DNA of 64,000 nt from Antilocapra americana (GCA_007570785.1 ML664161.1:40423093-40487092); one strand, 5' to 3'. Numbered from the stretch's first letter, positions 44,253-56,640 are shown. The notes: generated from the letters alone by a model not told the origin. Numbers and translations are program-made.

Positions 44253-45821
44253 CACAGATTATCAGGGCACATCACTCTAGCTCACTCTGACTCACATAGT
44301 TACAGCTCTCTCTATGTATACCTACGAAGATAGGTATACACAGAGACAAATCTTTCCATTTAGGAAAAAGTCCCCTTGTGTACATCTGGAGTCAGAAAAG
44401 TCAGAAGGACCAAGAACTCTTCCCTGAAGCAGATGGAATGTGGGTGGAGGCAAACAGAATGATATATTTAAACATTTAGCAGGAAGGAAATCTTAGACAA
44501 TTAAAGCAGCATCCTTATTAATTGCCAATTTTAGAGGCACTCTAGCATACAACCCCTTTCTCCTGTCTTATTACTTATCAAAAATACAAGAGGTTTGGGA
44601 TGGGGGCTGGGAGGGGTGGCACAGAAGTCATCTGTTTTTCTCTGGGTGTACATGTGTGTTTTAATTATCCCTCTTGAGATACTTCTTTGCACGGTTGTGC
44701 CTTCAATCTGTTGCTTGCAGTTGTGTTTTTGACAGCAGAGCTTATATTATCAGTAGTTGCCAGTTTTGTTTTTTGAAGGAGTAGGGACAATTAGGGTGGC
44801 CCCACCCTGCCCATACCACTTACCATTTGGAAAAGGCTGAACTGCTTGCCATTTAAAGGAGCCTAAAGTACATGAGCCTGTTATATACCCTGCTTTCTGG
44901 GGTGAGGGAATCATGCTGCTGAGGCTAGAGCAGAAATAGATTGCTGGGCTTCTCTGTGAAGTTTATGTGCCATTTGGATATTCATGGATTTCATTTTTTA
45001 AAAGATAACCAGGTTACTGCCAAGACAGCTCCAACAATAACAATAACTAAGTCAGCTGAATGGCAGCATGCATTTTAGCAAGCAGTCAACTACTTACATT
45101 AGTAATATAAGTAGCAATCCTTTCTCTAGTAACAAATGCTAAATATTCAACATTCCACATCTGCCTGTGGTGATGGAGGTCTTTTAAAGATGTTGACACA
45201 TAGAAATTCCCCCAAACTCCTGCTGTGTTAAAAATGCAAATCACCCTTGATTCAAAACAAGGTGTGTTCTTAGAAAAGCAGTGCTTTCATTCGACCGGTT
45301 TTCCTCAGTAATGTGATGGAAGCAGGAAAGAGTGAAATAATGCGCATTATTAAATGAAAATAATGCAAAAGCTTACTCAAACTTTGTTTGCTTCTCTGGT
45401 AGTCACAGTGAAGCATGATTTGTGACTTGAGCTTTACAGTGTCACAAAGCTGCAAAGATGCAGCCAAGAACATAAACTCAAGTAATGGGAAGAGTCAGGA
45501 TTTGGAGATAGTAGTCTATGATATTTCAATTTGAAATATGTACAGCCCATCATCTTTTCATTTTGCTTTTGATCCAGTTATGAAATAATACAAGAAGCCT
45601 CTGGAAGAAAGAAGCTAGAAAATGACCATTCAACTGACCATCTATAGGTTATCCTTCTTAAACTGTTGGAAGATTTCCTTCCAGTCTTTTCTCTGTGCAC
45701 TTTTATTTTCATAAGTGCATCAAGAACTTTAGACATGAAGTAAGTCCTTATTCTCTAATGACATGCCCATACCCTTCCCACCATCTTGTTAAAGTTTTGG
45801 CTTTCAGTCCTGTTCAGCTAG

Positions 45822-45822
<1 letters not shown>
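44251..45822. other. Unassigned, unique-looking sequence
   Basis: About 1.6 kb without a recognised repeat, unusually long for this window. The stretch 44990-45190 contains AACAATAACAATAAC (SOX-like) with CAGCTG and homeodomain-like TAAT sites; see findings. Confidence 0.4.

Positions 45823-45870
<48 letters not shown>
45823..45870. repeat. (TG)n microsatellite at a SINE 3' end
   Basis: About 24 TG units directly joined to the 3' end of the inverted Bov-A that follows, consistent with growth from the SINE tail. Confidence 0.96.
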
Positions 45871-45871
<1 letters not shown>

Positions 45872-45989
45872 GTTCGCTCAGTCGTATCTGACTCTTTGTG
45901 ACCCCATGGACTGTAACCCGTGAGGCTCCTCTGTCCATGGAATTCTCCAGGCAAGAATATTGGAGGGGGTTGCCATTGCCTTCTCTAGT
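45868..45989 (-). mobile_element. Bov-A monomer, antisense
   Basis: GTTAGTTCGCTCAGTCGTAT through GGTTGCCATTGCCTTCTC is a single Bov-A unit with no tRNA head, so it is a 5'-truncated Bov-tA or a lone Bov-A. Confidence 0.9.
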
Positions 45990-46371
45990 TCAACTGGATA
46001 GAGCCTGACAATAGGTCCTCTTACTCTCTACCCTGTTTGCCATCTTCATCACTAACCTGAAATGTAAAGGATGACTTGTGAATAATAACAGAGCCTAACC
46101 CTGTCAAGACCAGGAAGACAAAAAATTTCAGGGAAGTGAAAAGAACTATCTCAGATCCCTGCTTGGTGCATTCCCTTAGTCATGTGAGTCCAAGCAGACA
46201 GACTAAAGACCACCTTGTGCCCAGGCTGACCTAGATGGTAGCAAAGAATAAATGAAAAGCCCCTTGGTGTTGATGCCATGTGGTAGCACTTTCCATCAAG
46301 CTGCAGTCTTCAAGCCTTCCCTTTCGTCTTCTTCTAGTCATGATCTGAAGTCCCTCCAAACTTAGGCAACT
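45990..46371. other. Unassigned sequence
   Basis: No recognised element. Confidence 0.4.
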
Positions 46372-46488
46372 CAGGCTACCATAATAAAATATTATATACT
46401 GGATGCTTATAAAGCATAAGTTAGTCTTCTCACAGTTTTGGAGGCTAGAGGCCCAAGTTAAAGTGGCAGTGATTTTGGTTCCTGGTGA
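46372..46488 (-). mobile_element. MaLR LTR fragment, antisense
   Basis: GGCTACCATAATAAAATATT, GTTAGTCTTCTCACAGTTTT, GGAGGCTAGAGGCCCAAGTT and GTTCCTGGTGAGG match the first part of the inverted MST/MLT1 LTR. It stops at the Bov-tA; the remainder was not clearly found on the other side. Confidence 0.75.
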
Positions 46489-46703
46489 GGGCTTCCCAGG
46501 TGGTACTACTGGTAAGGAACCTTCCTGCCAAAGTAGGAGACATAAGAGATGTAGGCTCAATCCCTGGCTTGGAAGATCCCCTGGAGGAGGGCATGGTAAT
46601 CCACTTCAGTATTCCTGCCTGGAAAATCCAATTCACAGAGGATCCTGGTGGGTTACAGACTCTTGGAGTCATAAGAGAATTGGACATGACTGAGCAACTA
46701 AAC
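46489..46703 (+). mobile_element. Bov-tA SINE
   Basis: GGCTTCCCAGGTGGTACTAC, GGCTCAATCCCTGGCTTGGA and GACATGACTGAGCAACTAAA give the full head-to-tail order. Frames on both strands across it are SINE translations. Confidence 0.93.
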
Positions 46704-46869
46704 AACAGTGACATATTATGTTCAGTCCATAAAAATACCTCTCTCACAATATTCTTCTCCTACTTTGTTTTCAGAAGATGGGTTTGGTAAAAGAATGTGT
46801 GGGTAGGGAAATATTAGTAAGAAAATAAGAATGGAACTAATTCCATAATTGATGGAGTATGAATTACCA
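46704..46869. other. Unassigned sequence
   Basis: No recognised element. Confidence 0.4.
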
Positions 46870-47500
46870 AAGAGTAAAGGTAAATACTAAAGGATAATAA
46901 CAAGGATAAATAATAAATTGAAGAGAGTTTACTTGGTCACTATATGGTGTGAACTCTGGAGTTAGTGAGATGAATGAATAGCATAGTCAAGTAACCACAA
47001 AGACAGAATTGACATGAAAAAAAAATCAGTTTCTACTGATCTGGGCTTAATCCAGCAATGGTCTGTGGCTTGTGTGTAAATAGATGATGATTATATTAGG
47101 TGGGACATATTTAATGATTAGATAATAGAGACCAGATATTGAAAAAATCATTCTTGAGGTATTAACAATGGAAATTTTGTTTCAATGAACTTGAGGGTAT
47201 GTATGAGATAATAACGGGATTAATTAAAGATAAGTGGCCACGTGAACAAAGAAAAGTTTATAGTGACTAAAACTTCTCTTTTCGAGAAGACACTTTGGTA
47301 TATAAAATTACATGACTTGAACTTGATGGGGACTGTCAGATGGAATTATGTGTACAAAGATGAGAAAAGATGAGGAGCAAGGGACCATTTCTAGCACCCC
47401 ACAAGTACATCTCACCTGGGATCTTGTCTTCCACTTAGAGTTTCCTACAGCTGTGTCTGAATAGGCCACTTGAAATGCCAATGAGTATGGGGAATGCATA
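46870..47500 (-). mobile_element. Probable L2 ORF2 region, antisense, highly diverged
   Basis: GTTTCAATGAACTTGAGGGT resembles the antisense ATGTTGAGTTTGAGGTGCC block. GATGAGGAGCAAGGGACCAT then TCTAGCACCCCACAAG resembles GAGGACCAAGGACTGAGCCCTGGGGCACTCC. The spacing is plausible but identity is low. Confidence 0.5.
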
Positions 47501-48216
47501 TATTACTGATGTGGAGAATTGATCCAGACACAATAAAAATGCTCTCAGAAGGAAAAGGGAAAAATATTTCTCTTAAGGATACACAAGTGTTTTTTTCATG
47601 GGTAAATCAAGATCTTAGTGCCACAAACAGATGTGACATTAGAAACTTTCCCAGTTAAAATATGTAGATATAGCTCTGGAGTTGTATGAATGCAACTTTT
47701 ATTATTAGGTTGCTCAAAGATAAAATTGTTTGGATTGAAGGATTAACGAAGTTTCTCTTTTGGTTTAAAATGGGGTCTGGTACGACAGTATACCCTAAAA
47801 AATGAAAAGTCATGACTCTGGCAAGTCTGCTAGCTGTCCTTAATCTTTCTTCTCCCTTTCATCAGTATTAGCACCCTTTACTTTCAGGTGGGCACATGAC
47901 TGTTCACAACAAGAATCTGTTTCCCTGTAACACTCACCCTTCTGACCCTGTTGCTAAGATCTAGTAAGTAAAAGATAAGCAGCAAAATTGTAACAGCTTC
48001 TTAGAATGTCTCTTAAAAGAAAACTTGTGTATGTCCTTTGTCCTGTCTTCTTATTCCCTTCTTCTTTCCTCTTGACTAGAATGTGAGAGCATTGAATGAC
48101 AAGGTCATATTGGTCTATGATGTAACCTTGGAAATCCAGATCATTCACAACAGAGCGATAAAATAGAGCCTGGACGCAGAAAGTTGAGAATCAAAGCTAC
48201 CCTCACCCTAGTCTAT
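47501..48216. other. Unassigned sequence
   Basis: No gene. A weak sense-strand L2 3'-like trace (TTGACTAGAATGTGAGAGCA) is at about 48072-48091. Confidence 0.4.
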
Positions 48217-48527
48217 TGAAGTGAAAGTCACTCAGTCATGTCCGACTCTTTGCAACCCATGGACCATACAATCCATGGAATTCTCCAGACCAGAATACTG
48301 GACTGGGTAGCTGTTCCCTTCTCCAGGGAATCTTCCCAACTCAAAGACTGAACTCAGGTCTCCTGCATTGCAGGTGGATTCTTTACCATCTGAGCCACCA
48401 GAAAAGCCCAGGAATACTGGAGTAGTAGCCTATCCCTTCTCCAGCAGATCTTCCTGACCTAGGAATCGTACTGGGTTCTGCATTGCAAGTGGATTCTTGA
48501 CTAGCTGAGCTAACAGGAAAGCCCACC
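48217..48527 (-). mobile_element. Composite Bov-tA (duplicated tRNA-related unit), antisense
   Basis: A normal inverted Bov-tA runs to TTTACCATCTGAGCCACCAG near 48400. A second partial body and head follow at once: GGAATACTGGAGTAGTAGCC, TTCTGCATTGCAAGTGGATT, GACTAGCTGAGCTAACAGG. The layout equals that of the copy at 60328-60660. Confidence 0.88.
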
Positions 48528-49146
48528 CTCCTAGCCTAACATACCTCCAAACTCCTGATGTGGAAATAACTTCTACTCTGTTTACATCTCCTAGACTCTG
48601 AGTTGAGACTAATATTAGTTGAAACATCAAGCTGCTGTCAAAAAGTCATCACTCTTATCATTTGAAACTATAGAATAGAGAGAATTGGGTTGAAGATGTG
48701 TATCAGCAATGAACCAAAAACAAGAGACAGTTGCCCACCTGAATTTGAACAGGAGAAACATCTTCCTCTTCTTGCTACCTGTGTCCTGGATAAGAAATAA
48801 GATAGTCTGTATCAGATGATTAAGTGGATCCTATAACGAAACAGGTGCTTGGTTTCAGGAAGCCAAATGCTCTTCATTTTCTCCTACCACATTATATTTG
48901 TCTATCTTCCTGCATCCAATTAGAGACTCTATCTTCCAGAAAAAAAGTTGAGATGCAATGGAAGACAGGCTTGTTTTGTACTTGGGGAAGGTGTAGTTGC
49001 AATAAGAGAAGAGCTAAGTTTGAGATGGTACAGAGGCAAAAAGAAAAAAAAGATCATGTTAACAAACACTAGGGATTCTCATTTTGCCCTCTGTTCTTTG
49101 TGTTGATTAATCAGATACTTGAGATCAAACATGATACTGCTTCAGT
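48528..49146. other. Unassigned sequence
   Basis: No recognised repeat. The frame at 48824-49072 is Lys/Arg-rich at its end owing to an A-rich tract and shows no domain. Confidence 0.4.
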
Positions 49147-49157
49147 CCAGTAGAGCT

Positions 49158-49430
49158 CCTGCTGCTGCTAAGTCACTTCAGTCATATTCAACTCTGTGCA
49201 AACCCACAGACGGCAGCCCACAGGCTCCTCTGTCCCTGGGATTCTCCAGGCAAGAATACCGGAGTGGGTTGCCATTTCCGTCTCCAATGCATAAACATGA
49301 AAAGTGAGAGTGAAATTGCTCAGTCATGTTCGACTCTTTGAGACCCCCATGGACTATAGCCTACCAGGCTCCTCCGTCCATGGGATTTTCCAGGCAAGAG
49401 TACTAGAGTGGGGTGCCATTTCCGTCTCCA
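49158..49430 (-). mobile_element. Bov-A2 SINE, antisense, with TSD
   Basis: CTGCTGCTGCTAAGTCACTT, two Bov-A units and a linker with AACATGAAAAGTGAGAGTGA. The flanks CCAGTAGAGCT at 49147-49157 and 49431-49441 are a perfect 11-bp TSD. Confidence 0.96.
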
Positions 49431-49441
49431 CCAGTAGAGCT

Positions 49442-50805
49442 ACATAGAACAAAAGATTGATGACATCAGGAATTAGACTAAGAGCTGTGCATATTAACTT
49501 TCTATCTATCAATGAATCTAAGAAATATTTGACCAGCCCCAAGTAAATGGAGAGTAAGGAGAGAGGCAATCTACACATCGTGTCTATTAATAACACTATA
49601 TCTGAATCAATCTGGTCTCTATCTGAGGTTGACTAAATAGAAATGCAAAGAGATTAGAGAATAAAAGACACAGCCTAGGAAATAACAGAAACTTGGGTGG
49701 CAGGACAGACCTCTAGTAACCATCATAGGTCACGGAGTCAACTTTAGAAAAGTCTTTGTTCTCTCCATAGTAGGAATGCTGAAGGCTGTCCATATCTGTC
49801 CACAGCAACCACAGGCCAATGAACAATGAACAGTGTCTGCAAAGTACCTAGTGGGGAATAACATTTGAGGGTGTGTTTATTGCCTCACAGGTATTTTTTC
49901 TTTGTGAAGGGAGTTTTAAATTTATTCTCAAATATTCAATGACTTATAAAATGTAATGTCTAGATATCATCCTTAAGTTACTTTAAAATATAAAACAAGC
50001 TTATCAAGAAATGAAAGAGAATTAAAATGTCCATTACAGGGAAATCACATGTGAAAGGATTGGTAGGAATCATTAAGACCATTTAAAAACAAACTATAAG
50101 TTGTGATAAATTATTATAAAACTGAAGTCAAATATCTGAAATAATTATTGAATTAAAAGGTATGTTACATAAAATCATAATTTAATAAAGCATACTATTC
50201 TACATCTAAAACTTGAAGTTAGAGCAAAAGCAAGAAATATAATGTAGTGAAAAAATGCTTGACCCCTAATTTTATATCCATGTCACTCAAGAACACTATT
50301 TAATTAACTTTTACAATTAGAGGAATGTAGAGTCCTGTAGTAAAAGTATAAAACATGCATGGAACTGATAGTCACTTACTTCAGTATAGATATTATCTTT
50401 GAGGAATGTGGAACAGGACTTTGGTGTCATTCATAATGGTTTCTTTCTTTAAGAGAAAGAAAAACCTGAAACAAGTAGAGCAAAATATTAACATCTGCCA
50501 AATATGACTGCAACATTGGTATCTGTTGCGGGTTATATTACTTTCTGCAGTTTTCCAAATGTTTGTAATATTTTACATTTTAAAATATAACTTTTAGAAG
50601 CTAAAAGATAACCACTAAGTAGAATTAGAAACAAAATATGTACCTGTATGTCAACCAAAAAACAGAAAAGCAAGGTATATACTATGCAAGAAAATATAGT
50701 ACAAGAAAATACAGAAAATCTGGAAAGAATCAGAAAAATACTCAAAATGATAAAAGTAAAACCATGGCTCCATTGTGAGAATTGCTATAAATTATTCCAG
50801 AATTG
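49442..50805. other. Unassigned AT-rich sequence
   Basis: About 1.36 kb with no gene. The part at 50480-50600 (AAAATATTAACATCTG, then CAGTTTTCCAAATGTTTG) could be the end of an old L1-type or DNA element I could not name. Confidence 0.4.
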
Positions 50806-50980
50806 CTAGTCTTTCAGTCATGCCAACTCTTTATGACTCCATAGGCTGTAGCCCACTAGCCTCCTCCCTCCATGGAATTGTCCAGGCAAGAATACTGGAG
50901 TATGTAGTGATTCCCTTCTCCAAAGGATCTTCCTGACCCTGAGATCAAACCCAGGTTTCCTGCATTGTAGGCAGATTCTT
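50806..50980 (-). mobile_element. Bov-tA SINE, antisense, head-truncated
   Basis: CTTTCAGTCATGCCAACTCT, GGCTGTAGCCCACTAGCCTC, GAGATCAAACCCAGGTTTCC and AGGCAGATTCTT. The last part of the tRNA head is missing. Confidence 0.9.
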
Positions 50981-51851
50981 ATTGTTATTCTCATCATTTA
51001 TTACTTCTCAATATCTGCCTTTCACTATGCTATGTTATTCTATATTCTTTCAGTGTTTTATGCCACTTAATCTTCATGACAGTCTTATGAATCAAGTATT
51101 GTTATCTGAAAATCTCACAGATTGAGTTGATAAAAAATAATTTAACTAAGAGATACATCTTTTTTAAAAGACCAAAAAAAAAAAAAATTAAAGACGTTCA
51201 GTGTTTTTGTCTTACCAGCCAAAAGAAGAAGAAAACAGCCGTTAATGTTAATTAAATATTAACATTAGACAAAATATGAAGACAAAAATCACAAAATGCT
51301 ATATAGAGATTAATTTCCTATTTTTAAAAGGGAGATTCCATGATGAACATTTAAGAAGTAAAAGCTTTTATATGCAGAATACTCTAACAGTTAAATAATT
51401 GATGCAATTATTAGAAATGGAAGGAAAATTATATGTGAATTTAATATCTTGACGTTTCAAGATCAAAGAGACAAAAAGAAAATAATGACATAGAAATATA
51501 TTGCTCAACCTCAAATATAGGGATGAGCTTCTTGAGTTCTTTAAATCCTAAAGCTTTGTGTAAATTGTGTGTGCTTATGATTGTGAACTTTACCAAGAAT
51601 GTGGTACTATTGTCATATCCTCAAAAAAGGTCCATGACTCTCACCAGTTTCTGTATATCCATATGTCTGTCTCTCTGTATATATCTTTGTACCCCATAAA
51701 AAGAAGCTGCAGTTTTATTTTTTTTTAAAAAATCAAGAAAATATTTAAAAATGTATACAAGGTCCCAGTGGAAAATACCTGGAATTATTCTTGAGGTTGC
51801 TTATTTGATGTCTGGCTTTCTCACTGCAGTTCAGATTCAGTGATAGTAGGA
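50981..51851. other. Unassigned AT-rich sequence
   Basis: A weak antisense MIR trace may lie at 51060-51130 (GCCACTTAATCTTCATGACA). No gene. Confidence 0.4.
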
Positions 51852-51945
51852 AACCTGAATGGCTTCCCAGGTGGCCTAGTGGTAAAGAACCTGCCTTCCA
51901 ATGCAGGAGACCTAGAGATGCTGGTTTGATCCCTGAGTTGGGACT
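51852..51945 (+). mobile_element. Bov-tA tRNA-related head only
   Basis: GGCTTCCCAGGTGGCCTAGT, CCAATGCAGGAGACCTAGAG and GGTTTGATCCCTGAGTTGGG are present; the Bov-A body is absent. The copy is 3'-truncated, unusual for a retroposed SINE and probably caused by a later deletion. Confidence 0.88.
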
Positions 51946-53924
51946 ATTCATGAATATCATATAAAAGAATCTAGTCAGTTATGTTCCAGTATTCTTTTTC
52001 ATTCTGTTCTATTAGTTTCCCCATTTTTAGGAAATAGCAACACATCAAATGAAAAAATTATGATCATCCTGATAGATGCCAGAAGAGTAATTTGATTGAA
52101 ATTTACATACATAATGATTTTTGAAATGTTAATGTGCTAGGAGAAGGATGATGTTCTTTCAGCCTGATAAAGAACAAGCATCAGAAACCATCAGCCTATT
52201 TCATATTTAAGAAGTATAACTCTTGAAATGCTAGGAGTATAACCATTAAATCAGGAACAAGGCAAGAATGCTATTTATTTGCATCTATTGAAAAGAAGTA
52301 ACATTTGCTGTTATTGATATGTGTGTATACTTGGAAACAAGGAGAATGGAAACATGACATATTTTTAAACTATAGTTAGAAATAAAATAACTCTAGATCA
52401 GGACAAAGGAAAAGTTTAATTTCATACAACAGTTCTGCAATAATGCTATTACAACAAGGGTTTTTTGTACTTTAGTACAAAGGTTCCAAGAAGAGAGGTC
52501 AAGTTACCAGATACAAAATGAATAAACAAAAATGATAGGTTTCCTATAAACCCATCATAGATCATAAGAGGTAAAAGATCCGATTAAGAAAAGCAAACCA
52601 AAAAAATCTATATTAAGGAAAATGTAAGACGTGACTAAAAATGAATAGTTTCAGAATGTGTATTTCCTCTCATACTATTTTATAGGCTTTATATAGTTTT
52701 AAGTAAACAGGTAGTTACATTTGAATGATACCCTTTAAATCTCTAATGCTCTTTGAGAAATGTATCCTAATAAAAATAATCAGAAGTTTTAGTAAAATAT
52801 TTAGGGGAAAATTTATTTATTTTTTATTCATTTTTAAAGGTTAATAAACAAGCAAATTCCTCACAATAGCAATATAGTTATATAAATTGCAGCACAATTG
52901 TGCAGCAAAATTTAATGCAGAATCATGTTTATGAAGAACAGAAAATAAAATGAGAAAGTGCTTAAGATATAATAGCAATTTAAAATAGAAAGCAGTGCAT
53001 TAAACTTTATATTCTATTTTAGTTCTATCAATTTTTTAAAAATACAGGTTTCTAAGCATGTACATAAGTATGTGAAAAATAAGCAGAGGGAGTTTCACTG
53101 ATAAATGAGAGATATATATCTAAGAAGTTAAATAGTAATCTTATTTTCTGTATATATTCACAGTTTCCCCTTATATTTTGACAGGGAACATGCTTTTTAC
53201 AGTTGGGAAAAAATTAATGGATTCATATATTGTAGTATCTTTTATTTGTACCTTTGTCATGTGATCTTTTTTGTTTGTACCATGCTCAAATAGATATCTG
53301 TAATATATTTTTTTTAAAGATATTTGGAAGAGAGACTGGAAATTAAAGATTTTTAAGTTGGGTTTAGAGGTATTACTTGTAAGAGGGACAAATTGACATA
53401 GTCTCTTTTTATCAACAAGGAATAAGAACCAGAAACAGAAAGGAAGACTAGCTCCAACAAAGGAAAAGAACAGTGTCTTATTTAAAAACTTGAAAAACTT
53501 GAAAGCATAATTGTCTCTACAAGTTCAAATGCTGATATTATATATTAAAGCAATTTAGGAATGTTTATACCAATATTCACTAGGCTTATAAGCCAATTTA
53601 GTATTGTCTTGTATTCAGATTGCATGGAAAATAAGTTTCCCATTTTTAAGAATATAAAAACTACCAATAGATGGAGAATTTTATGCCTATGAGCATAAAC
53701 TGTGATTGTTTACCATGCCTTAACAATGATGAAATCACTGAAGGTTTCATACCAAGACCCAAAACCCTGGGGAAGCTATTAAGAATTCAGTATTAACAGT
53801 TCATGGAAGAAAATGCATTCCACTTACTAAAATGATTTTCAGACATTTTCTATAAAATGCAAATATTGCAGTGCTTAGAACTTGGGCATTTTAGAGAGGT
53901 TTTATTTGAATCTTTGTCCTTTCT
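51946..53924. other. Unassigned, very AT-rich sequence
   Basis: About 2 kb, one of the most AT-rich parts of the window, with no open frame above 60 codons. Probably old decayed repeats, but no family could be fixed. Confidence 0.45.
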
Positions 53925-54015
53925 TAAAATTTTTGATTGGAACATAATTGTTTTACAATGTTGTGTTGGTTTCTGCTGTATAACAATGCAAATCAGCCAT
54001 AAATATGTATGTACA
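53925..54015 (-). mobile_element. L1 3' UTR end, antisense
   Basis: GTTTTACAATGTTGTGTTGG, TTTCTGCTGTATAACAATGC and AAATCAGCCATAAATATGTA match the inverted 3' end of older artiodactyl L1, as also seen at 3025. Confidence 0.8.

Positions 54016-54018
<3 letters not shown>

Positions 54019-54048
<30 letters not shown>
54019..54048. repeat. (TG)n microsatellite
   Basis: About 15 TG units between the L1 end and the next Bov-tA. Confidence 0.95.
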
Positions 54049-54054
<6 letters not shown>

Positions 54055-54056
54055 TT

Positions 54057-54275
54057 TATGGTGGTGCAATGGTAACAAACCTGCCTGCCAATGCAGGAGA
54101 CACAGGAAATGCGAGTTTGATCCCTATGTTGGGAAAATATGGAGAAGGGCATGGCAACCCACTCCAGTATTCTTGCCTGGAAAATCCCATGAACAGAGAA
54201 GTCTGGCAGGCTACCGTCATAGAGTCACAAAGAGTCAGACACAACTGAAGGGACTTTGCACGCACGCATGCACCT
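54057..54275 (+). mobile_element. Bov-tA SINE
   Basis: ATGGTGGTGCAATGGTAACA (eroded head), GCGAGTTTGATCCCTATGTT, CATGGCAACCCACTCCAGTA and AGAGTCAGACACAACTGAAG. No clear TSD. Confidence 0.92.
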
Positions 54276-55280
54276 AATGGTATGAAACAGACAGTGTTTT
54301 GGTCCAGACTCAAACATCTCTGATGTTCTATCCAGCCTCAGAGCTTCTTCAGTATCCTGTCCTGTACAGATACTGTAATGATCCCAGGCAAACAGTAGAA
54401 CTTAGTATAACCCTGACTGAACCCAACTTCTGCCACAGTGCTCTAGAGTTTTCTGTTTGCACCCTCAGGGAAAACAAAACAACTCCCTCCCCAAAATGAG
54501 AAAGACAGAAACTAACAACTGATAAAAAGAAAAACAAGCACCTTCATCTGGGAATAATTGATCTCTGCTTAGAAGAGACCAACAAACATTTCTTTGCTTC
54601 ATTTGATTTTTATTCATTTCATAATGACAGTTAAGTGAGGCAAGCTCCAGGTCCTCAGATTGTTCTCCGTTGAGGTTCTGGGGAGCATTTCCTTTTTACA
54701 AACAGCTCATTAGAGCGTAACAAAAATGAAAAGCTTCTCTTTCTGGAATGAGAGAAAAGCAACATTCAGACACAGACTAGTGATTTCTTTGTTGGTGTTT
54801 ATCACTATCTTTCCAATTGTATCAGTTCTTAATTAAAGGTAAACAGACATCTTTTTTGAAAACATCATCCTCTTCTCTTCGGTTTTGAACTTTGTCCACC
54901 ATATAGAATTTCTTAATTCTTACTTAGAGTAAACATGATGTTGAGCAAACTAGAAATCTCTATTGCATAGGGATTTACTGAGGGTTCAGGAAAAAAAGAA
55001 AAAACAGGAAATGCATTAGGAAACATTCTGTGTTCTCTCTATGGATGACTCTCAATTTGTCTGTGTGTCTGTCTGCTGTGAGTGTGTGGGTGTATTTGTA
55101 TCTCTCTCTCTGTTCATCTCTGGCTCTTTTTTTTTCTTTTCTCCTGAAGCCCTCCATTCCCAACCCTTCTTCCCCACAATGAAACTAGAATGGTAGATTG
55201 ACACTGGATTCCACATTCACTGCTGGAAATACCACCTTGAGCCTGACTTGGAATATGTCTGTTCTGGAAGGCTCACTCTT
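54276..55280. other. Unassigned sequence
   Basis: No gene or confidently named repeat over about 1 kb. Confidence 0.4.
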
Positions 55281-55500
55281 ACAGGTGTGTTAGACCCACA
55301 CAGACCCTCTTTGGCCCGCCATTCTGGCCCCCTTGATTCCCTGAGGTACTGCATGTCTAGTTAGTGAGTTTCGTGTTCCCGATGGTCACACTCCCCAGAG
55401 CAGGCCAAGGACGTGGGCACTGATCTCCAATGGTAACGTGCCCGTGCAGTCACCTCTGTCGTCCCGTGTCCTAGTCTGTCTCAGGGCCAGAAAGGAAAAA
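55281..55500. other. CpG-retaining unique patch
   Basis: About eight CpGs in roughly 200 bases (for example TTCGTGTTCCCGATGG, GTAACGTGCCCGTG, CTGTCGTCCCGTG), far denser than the surrounding DNA. No repeat family or open frame was recognised. It could be a recent retroviral piece or a functional element. Confidence 0.3.
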
Positions 55501-56640
55501 GAACAAGTTTTGGACTTGACCGTGGGGGAAAAAAAATAAGATTTTTTTAACCCCCTAGAAGGGAAAATGCATTATGTAGAATTATATCATATCAAGGAAA
55601 ACATGATTAAAATAGCCTGGTATGAATATTCCTCTGTGACTTGACAGAAGGGAGGGAGCACTGGGAGTGATGGCAGCACAGTGCTAACAGAGATCTCATT
55701 TAGAGACCACGTTCTAAAAGAATGTGTGATGAGATTTGCTGGCCTAAACTATGGGAGGCTTTTTTTTTTTTTAATTTTGATACTTTGGATACCCACTGTC
55801 CTACTGGAACACATTTCTCTCTGATCACAACAATGGCAGGAGATTTGTGTCACTCATGCCTGGTTCTTTGAGGTGACCTCATTGGAAAGGTGAGGAATCA
55901 CATTTTTGTACCCTCTGCACAGTCTCTGTGTCCACACAAGGAAAATGATGCTTAACGTGTTATTAATTATTCCTCCATCTCCAGCATTTAAAGAACAACC
56001 CTCACATCCTGTTCAGCCACATCATTTTCCCTGTCCCAGGGTTTCTTTTTCTCAAACTTTCTTCCAATCTCACCTTTTAGAAACACTGTCCAGTTGCTTT
56101 CTGTGTTAATAAAATTGTCTCTGTCTGCACTGTCTAGTACTATATTTGGAAGTGCAGCTTAAGCCCCGATGTTAGCAGAGAGTCCCAAAGCACAGACCTG
56201 TTCTAGAACAACTGTCAAGTAATGTGAAGGTATAAGTCTGTACACACACATGCATGCTTTTATTCCCTTCCTTTTAACTTTTATAATCATTTCAAATTAT
56301 GCATCATCATCTGTCATCAAATCTCAGCCTCACTAGTCACCCATTAGATTTGCAGAGGACTCCAAAAGGTAAAATGTGACATTATTTTAAACTTCACTCT
56401 ACTGTTCTCCAAAGAGCTAACACACAGGTACTGGGAAGCACAATTATACTTCACATCAAAATGATGTGAATTGAGCAGGAGCAATCATTTCTGATATAAT
56501 GTTTCATGAAGATTTTCAATAAACCTGAGATAACCACTCTTCCTATTCTTTAAACCAGTATTCCCAATGTTTAAAATGAACTACGGTCAATAACATTACC
56601 ATTGGTGTTTGTATATAAGTCAGTCTATGCCTAACGGAAA
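55501..56640. other. Unassigned sequence
   Basis: No gene or named repeat. The frame at 55906-56109 is Pro/Ser/Phe-rich without a domain. Confidence 0.4.
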
